This document shows, in pieces, positions 7,552 through 15,954 of a stretch of 64,000 bases of DNA. Position 1 is the first letter of the stretch; every line of letters starts with the position of its first letter. Under the pieces are notes generated by a model. The model ran no database searches and was not told where the DNA came from. It saw only the letters and a program-made list of their open reading frames with translations. This stretch comes from Mariniblastus fucicola (GTDB taxonomy: Bacteria > Planctomycetota > Planctomycetia > Pirellulales > Pirellulaceae), in the NCBI RefSeq assembly GCF_008087665.1, contig NZ_CP042912.1, forward strand, positions 310,001-374,000, read 5' to 3'. The position numbers and the translations under genes are program-made.

Positions 7552-9372
7552 CTAAATCTGATTGGCCCAACGAACCGAGTTGGCTGCTTTAAGGCTGATG
7601 AGTCCTTCCGAGGCTTTCGACAACGCGTCCACGCGAAGGCTTCTCAAGCCACGTTCCTTCAGGACCGACACGAGCTCTCCGGAATCTTTGCATTGGACGA
7701 TCGAATTTCGAAGCGATTCATCGACAACACAGGTCTCGAACACGCCCGTACGTCCGCGAAAGCCACGCCCGAGGCATGCCGCACAACCGCTGGACTCAAA
7801 TAGCACGTCCGGTTCTGGCAGATTCATTTCAGTGAACGCCGCTTTGGCTGCATCGCTCGCTGGTACGGCTTCCTTGCAGCGCGAACACAGTGTTTTGACC
7901 AGTCGTTGGTTGATGATCCCCGTCAGATTCGCAGCAATCGAACTACGGTTCAGGCCCAGATCGACCAGCGCCATTACCGTTCCCGCAACGTCTCGCGTGT
8001 GGAGCGTCGAGAACACATACTTTCCACTCGCAGCCGCACGCATGGAAATTTCAGCCGTGTCCGGATCCCGAATTTCTCCCAGGAAGATCACGTCCGGATC
8101 CATTCGCAACAGCGTCCGCAAGCCGCGGCTCATCGTCAAATCATGCTTTACGTCGACGGCAACTTGACGAATGAAAGGTACCGTCAGCTCAACCGGATCT
8201 TCGATCGAGACAATATTGCGTGGACTCTGGCTGATCGACTCAAGCATCGAATAGACCGTCGTCGTTTTTCCTGAACCCGTCGGACCGGTGGAAAGCACCA
8301 GCCCTTCTCCCGCCTGCAGCATCGATTCGACATTTCCCAGATCTTCCGTCGACAGGCCCAATTCGGAAAGTGGACGCATCACCTTTTGCGGATCGAGCAA
8401 TCTCAGTGCAGCGGCCTGACCTTCCGCGACGGGCGCGGACGAGAATCGGACTTCGATTCCGCGAAGAGAATTCGGCAGCGAAACTCGGCCTTCGTGAGCA
8501 TGAAACGGGTCGGCGAGATCCAGTCGCGCCATCGATTTGTACTGGTTGATCATGTGTTCCCCGACGGAATGATCCAGCCGGCAATACTCATGGATTTGGC
8601 CATCGATTCGGAACCGGATTCGGAATTCGTTGTCCCACAGGGGATCGATATGAATGTCAGTCGCACGCAGCTTGTAAGCTCGTTTGATCAAGTCCACCGC
8701 CTGGGATTCGGGCTGCATGTTGACCTCAAACGGCTCGACCGTATCGGTCAGATCCTCGCCAGCTACCGCCGTCCATGTTCCGTCTTTCCACTCGATCCAG
8801 TTTCGATGTTCAAGATCATCTACCATCAGGATCGCAGTCGTCGAAGGAACGCGAAGATGTGCGATCAACGCTTTCGCCATCGCCGCATGCCCTTCGTCTT
8901 TCGATTTTTGCATTCCATCACCGATCAGGTCCGAAATGACGCCCATCGCATCAGTGACCGTTGTATTTTCACCATCATGCGGACCCAGCACCGTCACCGG
9001 GCAGGGGGAATCGCGCAAAACACTTTCAGCAACGCTGCCCATCGACAGATGAGCCCAGCCTGTTCGGCCGTGAGTTCCCATCACGATCAAGTCGACGTCG
9101 TGCGAGCGAGCATAGTCCGTGATTGCTTTGGCTGGCGAGCCCAGAAGAACCGTTTTATGGGTCGTCAGTGCCAGTTCCGAATCCGCATCGATCGACGCGC
9201 TGATCTGGTTCAGCGTTCTTTCTTTCGCCGACGCATCCGCGGTTGCTTTTCCGACGTGCACCAAATGCAAATTGGCTTTCGATTCCCGGGCGACGTCGCA
9301 GGCATACTGCACGGCTTGAGCACTGTTGGGGCTGAAATCGGTCGGAACAAGCACATTTTTTGGTTTGGACAT
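7552..9372 (-). CDS. Universal stress domain fused to GspE/PilB-type secretion ATPase
   Basis: 606 residues. Residues 1-132 are a complete Usp (MSKPKNVLVPTDFS at the start, GTHGRTG...MGSVAESVL at 99-119). After a short linker come the N-terminal GspE-type domain (ATDIHIDP at 237-244) and the motor ATPase: Walker A GPTGSGKT at 363-370, Asp-box IEDPVE, Walker B DVIFLGEIRD, His-box STLHT. A Cys-x2-Cys pair follows (CSRC at 496, CAAC at 530), the zinc knuckle of GspE/PilB. No pilin, GspD or GspF gene is near. Starts upstream of 9442 are excluded if the sigma-54 promoter at 9453-9468 is right; the ATG at 9372 fits Usp alignment, that at 9426 is the alternative. Confidence 0.9.
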   Translation of the reverse strand: MSKPKNVLVPTDFSPNSAQAVQYACDVARESKANLHLVHVGKATADASAKERTLNQISASIDADSELALTTHKTVLLGSPAKAITDYARSHDVDLIVMGTHGRTGWAHLSMGSVAESVLRDSPCPVTVLGPHDGENTTVTDAMGVISDLIGDGMQKSKDEGHAAMAKALIAHLRVPSTTAILMVDDLEHRNWIEWKDGTWTAVAGEDLTDTVEPFEVNMQPESQAVDLIKRAYKLRATDIHIDPLWDNEFRIRFRIDGQIHEYCRLDHSVGEHMINQYKSMARLDLADPFHAHEGRVSLPNSLRGIEVRFSSAPVAEGQAAALRLLDPQKVMRPLSELGLSTEDLGNVESMLQAGEGLVLSTGPTGSGKTTTVYSMLESISQSPRNIVSIEDPVELTVPFIRQVAVDVKHDLTMSRGLRTLLRMDPDVIFLGEIRDPDTAEISMRAAASGKYVFSTLHTRDVAGTVMALVDLGLNRSSIAANLTGIINQRLVKTLCSRCKEAVPASDAAKAAFTEMNLPEPDVLFESSGCAACLGRGFRGRTGVFETCVVDESLRNSIVQCKDSGELVSVLKERGLRSLRVDALSKASEGLISLKAANSVRWANQI

Positions 9373-9452
9373 AGCGATCCCGGGGAGCGGTGGTTCGAGT
9401 TTCGCGATTCCTCCGTCACTGGACATTGGTGGATTCGCACGGATTCTGAAAT

Positions 9453-9468
9453 TGCAATGCCTGTGCCA
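9453..9468 (-). promoter_or_regulatory. Candidate sigma-54 promoter P5
   Basis: The minus strand reads TGGCACA-GGCA-TTGCA, a full consensus match. The predicted start near 9442 rules out the longest reading frame of the Usp-ATPase gene, whose first ATG lies upstream of it at 9489. It forms a divergent pair with P6, 130 bases away. Confidence 0.8.
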
Positions 9469-9500
9469 AACAGCTTTATTTTTCGCCATGTGGCATCACG

Positions 9501-9516
9501 CGTGCTGGTCCGCTCG
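9501..9516. promoter_or_regulatory. Candidate activator site between P5 and P6
   Basis: CGTGC-TGGTCC-GCTCG matches the dyad at 9 of 10 positions. It lies between two divergent sigma-54 promoters, 33 bases from P5 and 82 from P6, and could serve both. Confidence 0.45.
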
Positions 9517-9533
9517 CTTGGTCGAACAGGTCC

Positions 9534-9549
9534 CGTGCAGCCGCGCGAT
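9534..9549. promoter_or_regulatory. Possible second activator site between P5 and P6
   Basis: CGTGC-AGCCGC-GCGAT keeps only the left arm well (7 of 10 positions). It is listed because it lies in phase about three helical turns from the site at 9501-9516, as paired enhancer sites often do. Confidence 0.25.
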
Positions 9550-9597
9550 TACGCCCAATCGCGACAGATCTTTTGCTCGTTGAGCTGTAAAACTGAT

Positions 9598-9613
9598 TGG
9601 CACATGTCTTGCT
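9598..9613 (+). promoter_or_regulatory. Candidate sigma-54 promoter P6
   Basis: TGGCACA-TGTC-TTGCT matches every conserved base. The predicted start near 9624 lies 56 bases before the tandem Usp ATG at 9680. A 7-base inverted repeat (9616-9622 with 9631-9637) spans the predicted start. Confidence 0.8.
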
Positions 9614-9679
9614 TTTGATCCGCTGTGCAACGGATCACTACAGAATCGAACTTCACAACGTCTTAATTGGGAGCCATCC

Positions 9680-10618
9680 ATGGCAGCCGACTCATACAAA
9701 CATATTCTTGTTGTCACCGACGGGCTGCGAACGTCCGATGGAGTTCACGAAACCGCATTGAATCTTGCCCGTGAACATGGCGCCACCGTGACGCTTGCCA
9801 GTAGCGTTCAGGAACCGGGAGTGATTTCCAAGCTGTTGTCGCCAAATAGCAAGGGCGTCTTCGAAATGGTGATCGCCGACAAGCAACAGCGCCTCGACAC
9901 CTGCGCCAGGCAATTTGCGGCTGCTGGCATCGAAGCAAAATCCAGGGTCCTGATCGGGAAATCGTCCGCAGCGATCGTCAAAGAAGCCGTCGAAAGCGAA
10001 GCGGATCTGGTCATCCGGTATCGCAAGGGCACGATGAGCAAATCCTCGGGTTCGTTCGGAAGCACCGCCAAATCGCTGATGCGGTACTGCCCGGTGCCCG
10101 TGCTATTCGTGGGAGATCAGCCCGTTAACAACCCGAAAGTACTGGCCTGTGTGGATGTCCAGCATGGTGAAAACGAAAACAGCTCGATCCTGCAAAATGC
10201 TGCCGCCCTTGGTCGCGAAGCAGAGCGGCTTGAGGCGATGTATTGTTGGGAGTTCTATCACGCGGACATGATCGAAAAACAGATGGAGGCCAAGGCCTTT
10301 CGTGATATTGTCGATCTCTCCCGAACCGTGCACGAAAAAGAGTTTCAGCGATTCAAGGGCTCGCATGACCTTTCCGGATTTGCCAAACTTCGAATTGAAG
10401 AAGGTGCTGTTGAGGTTGTTATTCCGAAAGTCTGTGAATCTGATAAAATCGACGTCGTTGTGATGTGTAGTGCGACATTAAATCACCCGCTCAAACGTTA
10501 CTTCGGGAGTACCATTGAGTCCGTCGTCGAACGCATTCCTTGTTCCTTGCTGGTCGTTAAACCCGCCGGGTTCGTTTCTCCGTTGGTGAAACCCGTTTCG
10601 ACGACAACCGCTGAGTGA
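9680..10618 (+). CDS. Tandem universal stress protein (two Usp domains, degenerate ATP motifs)
   Basis: 312 residues with two Usp-like halves (about 1-148 and 150-300), as in UspE. Half one starts YKHILVVTDGLRTSDG and ends CPVPVLFVGD. Half two starts PKVLACVDVQHGENENS and ends CSLLVVKPAG. The usual G-2x-G-9x-G(S/T) is broken in both: RYRKGTMSKSSGSFGSTAKS in the first, CSATLNHPLKRYFGSTIES in the second. ATP binding is therefore doubtful. A GGGAG Shine-Dalgarno precedes the ATG. It is transcribed toward the cbb3 oxidase genes, 219 bases ahead of ccoNO, which has its own promoter candidate. Confidence 0.9.
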   Translation: MAADSYKHILVVTDGLRTSDGVHETALNLAREHGATVTLASSVQEPGVISKLLSPNSKGVFEMVIADKQQRLDTCARQFAAAGIEAKSRVLIGKSSAAIVKEAVESEADLVIRYRKGTMSKSSGSFGSTAKSLMRYCPVPVLFVGDQPVNNPKVLACVDVQHGENENSSILQNAAALGREAERLEAMYCWEFYHADMIEKQMEAKAFRDIVDLSRTVHEKEFQRFKGSHDLSGFAKLRIEEGAVEVVIPKVCESDKIDVVVMCSATLNHPLKRYFGSTIESVVERIPCSLLVVKPAGFVSPLVKPVSTTTAE

Positions 10619-10619
10619 C

Positions 10620-10649
10620 CGTGCGATTTCGGGCGTGCGTTCAGGCTCA
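10620..10649. promoter_or_regulatory. Possible activator half-sites upstream of P7
   Basis: Two overlapping weak copies of the dyad, CGTGC-GATTTC-GGGCG (10620-10635) and CGTGC-GTTCAG-GCTCA (10634-10649), each match 8 of 10 positions. They lie 130-155 bases upstream of P7. Intact CGTGC arms recur 14 bases apart. Confidence 0.3.
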
Positions 10650-10775
10650 TGCGCGCCCTTGTGTTGCCAGCACTTTACGCAAGTTTTATGCTGCGGCGAT
10701 GAAACTGCAGCAGATTGACGATCCGATGAAAACCTGGCACACGAACTCGGGACAGAACGACACACCTGAACTGTC

Positions 10776-10791
10776 TGGCATTCCTGTTGCA
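10776..10791 (+). promoter_or_regulatory. Candidate sigma-54 promoter P7 (cbb3 oxidase operon)
   Basis: TGGCATT-CCTG-TTGCA matches the consensus with the common C-to-T change at -21. The predicted start near 10802 gives a 36-base leader to the ccoNO ATG. I saw no convincing FNR/FixK box (TTGAT-N4-ATCAA) in the 10619-10837 gap. Confidence 0.7.
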
Positions 10792-10837
10792 AAACGTGCC
10801 GAAGTCGAATTTTAGATAACCCCAGCCAAAACTGACA

Positions 10838-13648
10838 ATGAACGAAATCACATCTTCCGGGCCGAACACGGATGCCAGCGCGGACTTCGCGGGCAAAGTT
10901 CAGCTTGATTCTTTTTCCTACGACGACCACATCGTTCGCCTGTTCGCGCTGGCGACGCTGGTTTGGGGTTTGGTCGCCACGATCGCCGGCTTGATTGTTG
11001 CCGTGTTGTTGGTGGCGCCGCAGTTGTCGTTTAGCGAATATATTTCTTTTGGCCGCCTGCGACCGGTTCATACCAACGCAGCCATTTTCGCGTTCGCGGG
11101 CAACGCCATTTTCGCAGCGGTCTATTACTCGACCCAGCGACTTTGCAAAGCCCGCATGTGGAGCGACATGCTCAGCAAGCTCCATTTCTGGGGTTGGCAG
11201 TTGATCATTGTCGCCGCTGCGATCACGTTGCCGCTGGGCATTACGCAAAGTAAAGAATATGCGGAACTTGAGTGGCCGATCGACATCGCGATCGCCATCG
11301 TCTGGCTGGGCTTTTTTGGCGTCAACTTCTTGATGACGCTGATCAATCGACGTGAGCGGCACATGTATGTCGCGTTGTGGTTCTATATCGCCACGATCGT
11401 GACGGTCGCCATTCTGCACGTCTTCAACAATCTTGTCGTGCCATCGAGCATGATCAAGAGCGTGCCGATCTACGCCGGTGTCCAGGACGCGATGATGCAG
11501 TGGTGGTACGGCCACAACGCGGTGGCGTTCTTTCTGACGACGCCTTTTCTTGGGTTGATGTATTACTTCCTGCCCAAGGCTGCCGAACGTCCGGTATTTT
11601 CATACAAGCTTTCGATCATTCACTTCTGGTCGCTGGTGTTTATCTACATCTGGGCCGGACCTCACCACTTGCACTACACGTCCATCGCGGCGTGGGCATC
11701 ATCGCTGGGAATGGTGTTCTCGCTGATGCTGTGGATGCCAAGTTGGGGTGGCATGATCAACGGGTTGCTGACGCTGCGAGGTGCGTGGCATAAAGTCGCT
11801 GCCGATCCTGTTCTTAAATTCTTTGTTGTGGGCATCACGTTTTACGGAATGTCGACTTTCGAAGGCCCGATGCTGTCGATCAAAAGCGTCAACGCACTTT
11901 CTCACTATACTGACTGGACAATCGCTCACGTTCACGCTGGAGCACTTGGCTGGAACGGATTCATGACGTTCGGCATGCTGTACTGGCTATTGCCAAGAAT
12001 TTTCCAGACGAAGTTATGGAGTACGAAGCTGGCGTCGTGGCACTTCTGGATCGGCACACTTGGGATCCTGATGTACATCATTCCGATTTACGTCGCCGGT
12101 CTCACGCAAGGGCTGATGTGGCGTGCGTTCACTCCAGAAGGCAACCTTGCCTATCCGGACTTCGTGGAAACCGTCAACGCAATCGTGCCCATGTGGTGGA
12201 CTCGTGTCGGAGGTGGTGCTCTATACATCGCCGGTTTGGCAATGATGGCATTTAACTACTTCATGACCTGGAAGTCACGTCCCGGCGTCTACGACGAGCC
12301 CGTCATTCAGGCGGCACCGTTGTCGAAGACTTACAACAACGATCCTGCTGTGCCAAAATCGCGTCTGGAAGGTGCGGCGGTTCTGGACCTGGCTCACAAA
12401 GTCGATGTTTGGCAGCAGGCTCGCTGGCATCGTGTTTGGGAACGCCTCCCGGTTCGGTTTACGGTCTTCGTGACAATCGCGGTTGTGGTTGCATCGGCTT
12501 TCGAGCTGGTTCCAACGTTCCTGATTCGTTCCAACGTTCCAACGATTGCTTCGGTCAAGCCTTACACTCCGCTGGAGCTCGCAGGTCGAGACATTTACGT
12601 TGCAGAAGGCTGTTACAACTGTCACTCGCAGCAGATTCGGCCGCTGTTCGCGGAAACGGAACGCTACGGTGAGTATTCAAAGCCCGGTGAGTCCATTTAC
12701 GATCGTCCGTTCCAGTGGGGTTCACGCCGCATCGGTCCGGATCTCGCTCGCGAAGGTGGAAAGCAGTCTCACCTGTGGCACTTCGAGCACTTTCGTGAGC
12801 CGTCAGCGATGGTCAAAGGCAGTGTTATGCCAGGCTATCCGCACCTGATGACTCGAACGCTGAACTTCAAATCGATTCAGGCTCGTATCAAAGCTGCCAA
12901 CCTGTTGGGGGCTCCGTACGATCGCGAACTGACCGAAGCGGCTGAAATGGCTCGCGAACAGGCCAAGCAGCTTGTTCAGGAGCTGGTGGAACAAGGTGGT
13001 CCAGCGACCGTTCGCGATGCCTACGGCGAAGAGGTCAAGCTCGAGGAGTCGCATGTCATTGCCTTGATTGCCTACATCCAACGGATCGGAACGGACCTTT
13101 ATGCGACCGCCGATTCTGAGGGTGAAGAAGCCGAAGCCGAAGAGAAGCCACGGCTGACTCCGGAGCAGGAGCAGGCGATTGACAGGCATCGGGCGTTGCT
13201 GGGGCCAGACGCGATGGCGGCAGCAGACGCTTCTCGTGGTCGAAAGATCTTCAACGAGAGCTGTGGCAAGTGTCACGAACTCTTCGGAGCCGGTGGTCAA
13301 GTTGGGCCAAGCCTGACTGAATCGAAACGCAACAGTCTGGATTTCTTACTGTTGAACTCGGTCGCGCCGAGTCTCGAAGTTCCAGCGGCTTATCGGACAG
13401 AAGTCCTGATGACGCTTGATGGTGATTTGTTGACCGGCATCGTGTCGGAAGAAGACGAAGAGCGTCTGGTGTTGAAGACCGCTGACGAACCACGGTTAGA
13501 GATACTGATCGAAGACATCGAAGAACGAAGAACTTCGGAGCTTTCGTTAATGCCAACAGGTCAGCTCGATGAGCTTTCACCGAAAGACCTGGCGGATTTG
13601 ATGAAGTACCTGCAGTCCAGGGAACAGGTGGAACTGCCGAAAGAATAA
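10838..13648 (+). CDS. ccoNO: cbb3 cytochrome c oxidase, fused CcoN-CcoO plus extra C-terminal heme domain
   Basis: 936 residues and three parts. Residues 1-490 are CcoN, the 12-helix catalytic subunit, with heme and copper ligand histidines visible in RPVHTNAA, WYGHNAVAFF with the family Tyr, GPHHLHYT and HVHAG. After a linker and a membrane anchor comes CcoO (about 545-758), a monoheme c subunit with CYNCHSQQ at 592-596. An acidic linker (GEEAEAEEKP) leads to a third domain (about 780-930), with CGKCHELFG at 809-813 and the tail LLTGIVSEEDEE..., MPTGQLDELSPKDLADLMKYL. That is the Pirellula/Verrucomicrobium heme-binding type (TIGR02603-like). CcoNO fusions are known; the added heme domain is unusual. 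It is first gene of the cco operon. Confidence 0.95.
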   Translation: MNEITSSGPNTDASADFAGKVQLDSFSYDDHIVRLFALATLVWGLVATIAGLIVAVLLVAPQLSFSEYISFGRLRPVHTNAAIFAFAGNAIFAAVYYSTQRLCKARMWSDMLSKLHFWGWQLIIVAAAITLPLGITQSKEYAELEWPIDIAIAIVWLGFFGVNFLMTLINRRERHMYVALWFYIATIVTVAILHVFNNLVVPSSMIKSVPIYAGVQDAMMQWWYGHNAVAFFLTTPFLGLMYYFLPKAAERPVFSYKLSIIHFWSLVFIYIWAGPHHLHYTSIAAWASSLGMVFSLMLWMPSWGGMINGLLTLRGAWHKVAADPVLKFFVVGITFYGMSTFEGPMLSIKSVNALSHYTDWTIAHVHAGALGWNGFMTFGMLYWLLPRIFQTKLWSTKLASWHFWIGTLGILMYIIPIYVAGLTQGLMWRAFTPEGNLAYPDFVETVNAIVPMWWTRVGGGALYIAGLAMMAFNYFMTWKSRPGVYDEPVIQAAPLSKTYNNDPAVPKSRLEGAAVLDLAHKVDVWQQARWHRVWERLPVRFTVFVTIAVVVASAFELVPTFLIRSNVPTIASVKPYTPLELAGRDIYVAEGCYNCHSQQIRPLFAETERYGEYSKPGESIYDRPFQWGSRRIGPDLAREGGKQSHLWHFEHFREPSAMVKGSVMPGYPHLMTRTLNFKSIQARIKAANLLGAPYDRELTEAAEMAREQAKQLVQELVEQGGPATVRDAYGEEVKLEESHVIALIAYIQRIGTDLYATADSEGEEAEAEEKPRLTPEQEQAIDRHRALLGPDAMAAADASRGRKIFNESCGKCHELFGAGGQVGPSLTESKRNSLDFLLLNSVAPSLEVPAAYRTEVLMTLDGDLLTGIVSEEDEERLVLKTADEPRLEILIEDIEERRTSELSLMPTGQLDELSPKDLADLMKYLQSREQVELPKE

Positions 13649-13712
13649 TGGCGATTCAACCCGCAACCGACAGGCTGAACGTACTCAACTCACTCAAACT
13701 TTACGACCTGAA

Positions 13713-13886
13713 ATGATCAAGAAACTAACTTCCTTATTGGACTACGGCGTGTTTGCCGAAATTGCCCTGGCGATTTTCGCAGCGGTTTTCATCGCGATCG
13801 TGATTCGCACGCTGATGATCAATCGTGAAACCGCAACCTACCAGGCAGGCATTGTTCTCAATGACAAAGAGGAGCCAATCCAATGA
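13713..13886 (+). CDS. ccoQ: cbb3 oxidase small subunit CcoQ-like
   Basis: 57 residues, MIKKLTSLLDYGVFAEIALA then a membrane segment (FAAVFIAIVIRTLMI) and a short polar tail. Size, one N-terminal transmembrane helix and position between ccoO and ccoP fit CcoQ/FixQ, which stabilises the oxidase. Its TGA overlaps the ccoP ATG (ATGA), indicating coupled translation. Sequence similarity in this family is weak, so position carries most of the call. Confidence 0.75.
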   Translation: MIKKLTSLLDYGVFAEIALAIFAAVFIAIVIRTLMINRETATYQAGIVLNDKEEPIQ

Positions 13887-14497
13887 GCACGGAAACTGCA
13901 ATCGAGTCCACCGCAAACCAGAACGAAGCGGCCGAAGATATCCTGACGGATCACAGCTATGACGGGATTCAGGAGTACGACAATCCGCTTCCCGGATGGT
14001 GGATGTTCCTGTTTTGGGTTTCGATCTTCTTTTCGCCGGTGTACTACTTTTGGGCGCACTCTGGGGCCGAGGGTCGTTCGATTCATGATCAGTACGACAA
14101 TCATATGGCTGCCGTTTTCGAGCAGCGATTTGCGAAGATCGGAGAGCTCACCGCTGACAGGGAAACAATCATGTTTTACATGAACGAGGACCCTGAATGG
14201 TTGGCTGTTGGCAAAGTCGTCTACCAGGCGAACTGCGTCAGTTGTCACGGAGCGGACGGCGGTGGTGTCGTTGGGCCGAACCTGACGGACGACCATTGGA
14301 AGCATGTTCGCAACGTCGAAGACATCGCTCGCGTGATCGAAGACGGTGCCGCAAACGGCGCGATGCCGGCTTGGAAAACGCGTCTGAGCCATCCCAACCA
14401 GATTGTCCTGACAGCGGCTTACGTCGCGTCTTTACGAGAAAATCCGGTCGCTGGAAAAGCGGCTGAAGGAAACAAGGTGGAGCCATGGACGAAGTAA
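13883..14497 (+). CDS. ccoP: cbb3 oxidase subunit CcoP, single-heme form
   Basis: 204 residues. An N-terminal segment contains YDGIQEYDNPLPGWW, the CcoP hallmark, followed by a membrane helix (MFLFWVSIFFSPVYYF). One cytochrome c domain follows with CVSCHGADGGG and the distal Met in NGAMPAWK. Typical CcoP has two CxxCH hemes and about 300 residues; here only one is present. The third heme domain fused to CcoNO may compensate. It overlaps ccoQ by 4 bases and ccoG by 13. Confidence 0.93.
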   Translation: MSTETAIESTANQNEAAEDILTDHSYDGIQEYDNPLPGWWMFLFWVSIFFSPVYYFWAHSGAEGRSIHDQYDNHMAAVFEQRFAKIGELTADRETIMFYMNEDPEWLAVGKVVYQANCVSCHGADGGGVVGPNLTDDHWKHVRNVEDIARVIEDGAANGAMPAWKTRLSHPNQIVLTAAYVASLRENPVAGKAAEGNKVEPWTK

Positions 14498-15894
14498 GAC
14501 CCGAAGCGTCTGGAGCGTTTTTGGAACCGGAAGAGCATGTGCTTAGCACGCTCGAGGCCGATGGTTCACGCCGTTGGCTCAAGCCGAAACTCAGCAAGGG
14601 CACGCTGCTGGAACGCCGCCGGATTGTGGCTTACGTCCTGATCGCGATCTTCACGATTGTGCCGTTTATCAAAGTTGGCGGCAAGCCATTTGTGTTGCTC
14701 GACATCACCGCCAGACGATTCACCATTTTTGGGTTTACGTTTCTACCGACCGATACGATGTTGCTGGCGATTTTCCTGGTCGGAGTTCTGTTAAGCGTCG
14801 TTCTGTTCACAGCCCTCTTCGGCCGCGTCTGGTGCGGTTGGGCCTGTCCACAAACGGTGTACATGGAGTTTCTGTTTCGGCCGGTCGAACGTTTCTTTGA
14901 CGGAACGGTTGGTCGCGGTGGGCACAAGAAAAATATTCCTGCGTGGCGGCAAGCTGCCAAGTACGTCGTGTTTTTTCTGCTCTGCGTTTATCTTGCGAAT
15001 ACCTTTCTGGCGTACTTCATCGGCGTCGATCGATTGAGCCAATGGGTGACCCAGTCGCCCCTGCTGCATCCCGTTCCGTTCGCGGTAATGGCGTTCGTGA
15101 CCTTCGCGATGATGGTCGATTTTTGTTACTTCCGCGAACAAATGTGCCTGATCGCCTGTCCCTACGGAAGGTTTCAGTCGGTGCTGCTGGATCAGGATTC
15201 ACTGATCGTCGCCTACGACAAGAATCGCGGCGAGCCTCGTGGCCGAATGAAGAAAGCGAAGAGCGATTCGCTGCCAGTGGTCGGCGATTGCATCGATTGC
15301 AAAAAGTGTGTCACCACCTGCCCGACCGGAATCGATATTCGCCAGGGCTTGCAGATGGAGTGTATCAACTGCACGCAATGCATTGACGCCTGCAACGATG
15401 TGATGAAGTCGATCGGCAGGAGCCCGGACCTGATCCGATACAGTTCTCAGTCCAGAGACGAGGGGCTGACGACATCGCTGCTGAGGGCTCGTACCCTCAT
15501 TTATCCAACGCTGTTGTTGGGCATTGCCGCAGCGTTCTTCACCGTGTTCTTCATGTCGAAGACTTTTGACGCGGCGCTGCTTCGTGAGCCCGGCAATCCG
15601 CATACCTTGACTGAAGATGGACAGGTTCGAAATATACTCAAACTGAAACTGACCAACCGCACCGACGAACCGATGGACTTTGAGGTACAGGTCGAAAATC
15701 CGGCGAACGCGGTCATCGAACTGCAGGAAGCAGATCTGGTGGTCCAACCACGAGAGACTCGAACGTTCCACATCGGGATGATCGCGCCGAAGGATGCCTT
15801 TAGTGTCGGTCGAGCTGACTCGCAGATTATTGTTTCGAATCAGAACGATGTTTCGCGGACGCTCAGCCTTAAGTTGATCGGCCCGTATAACTGA
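14485..15894 (+). CDS. ccoG: CcoG/FixG-type ferredoxin-like membrane protein
   Basis: 469 residues. Five or so membrane helices carry CGWACPQTVYMEFLFRPVE, and later CPYGRFQSVLLDQDSL. Two 4Fe-4S motifs (CIDCKKCVTTCP and CINCTQCIDACN) follow near 270-310. A C-terminal Ig-like FixG domain (about 375-465) comes after the last helix. Known CcoG is a copper reductase supplying Cu(I) for CuB assembly of cbb3 oxidase. It starts inside the end of ccoP, so it is co-translated in the oxidase assembly set. Confidence 0.95.
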   Translation: MDEVRPEASGAFLEPEEHVLSTLEADGSRRWLKPKLSKGTLLERRRIVAYVLIAIFTIVPFIKVGGKPFVLLDITARRFTIFGFTFLPTDTMLLAIFLVGVLLSVVLFTALFGRVWCGWACPQTVYMEFLFRPVERFFDGTVGRGGHKKNIPAWRQAAKYVVFFLLCVYLANTFLAYFIGVDRLSQWVTQSPLLHPVPFAVMAFVTFAMMVDFCYFREQMCLIACPYGRFQSVLLDQDSLIVAYDKNRGEPRGRMKKAKSDSLPVVGDCIDCKKCVTTCPTGIDIRQGLQMECINCTQCIDACNDVMKSIGRSPDLIRYSSQSRDEGLTTSLLRARTLIYPTLLLGIAAAFFTVFFMSKTFDAALLREPGNPHTLTEDGQVRNILKLKLTNRTDEPMDFEVQVENPANAVIELQEADLVVQPRETRTFHIGMIAPKDAFSVGRADSQIIVSNQNDVSRTLSLKLIGPYN

Positions 15895-15954
15895 ATTGGA
15901 ATCGAACTGAACCAGTCAGCCCAATAGCTCACTGCTCACCACGTTTATAAAATC

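Noticed and set aside
8386-9618. 410-codon plus-strand frame opposite the Usp-ATPase gene
   Set aside because: Antisense shadow; composition rich in Arg/His/Phe as expected from reversed codons, and no family motif.
10700-10725. FNR-like box upstream of ccoNO (TTGACGATCCGATGAA)
   Set aside because: The right half does not match ATCAA; symmetry is poor.
10731-10760. Possible second sigma-54 site upstream of ccoNO (TGGCACA followed by CGAACTCGG)
   Set aside because: The -24 half is good but there is no GC at the required 10-base spacing.
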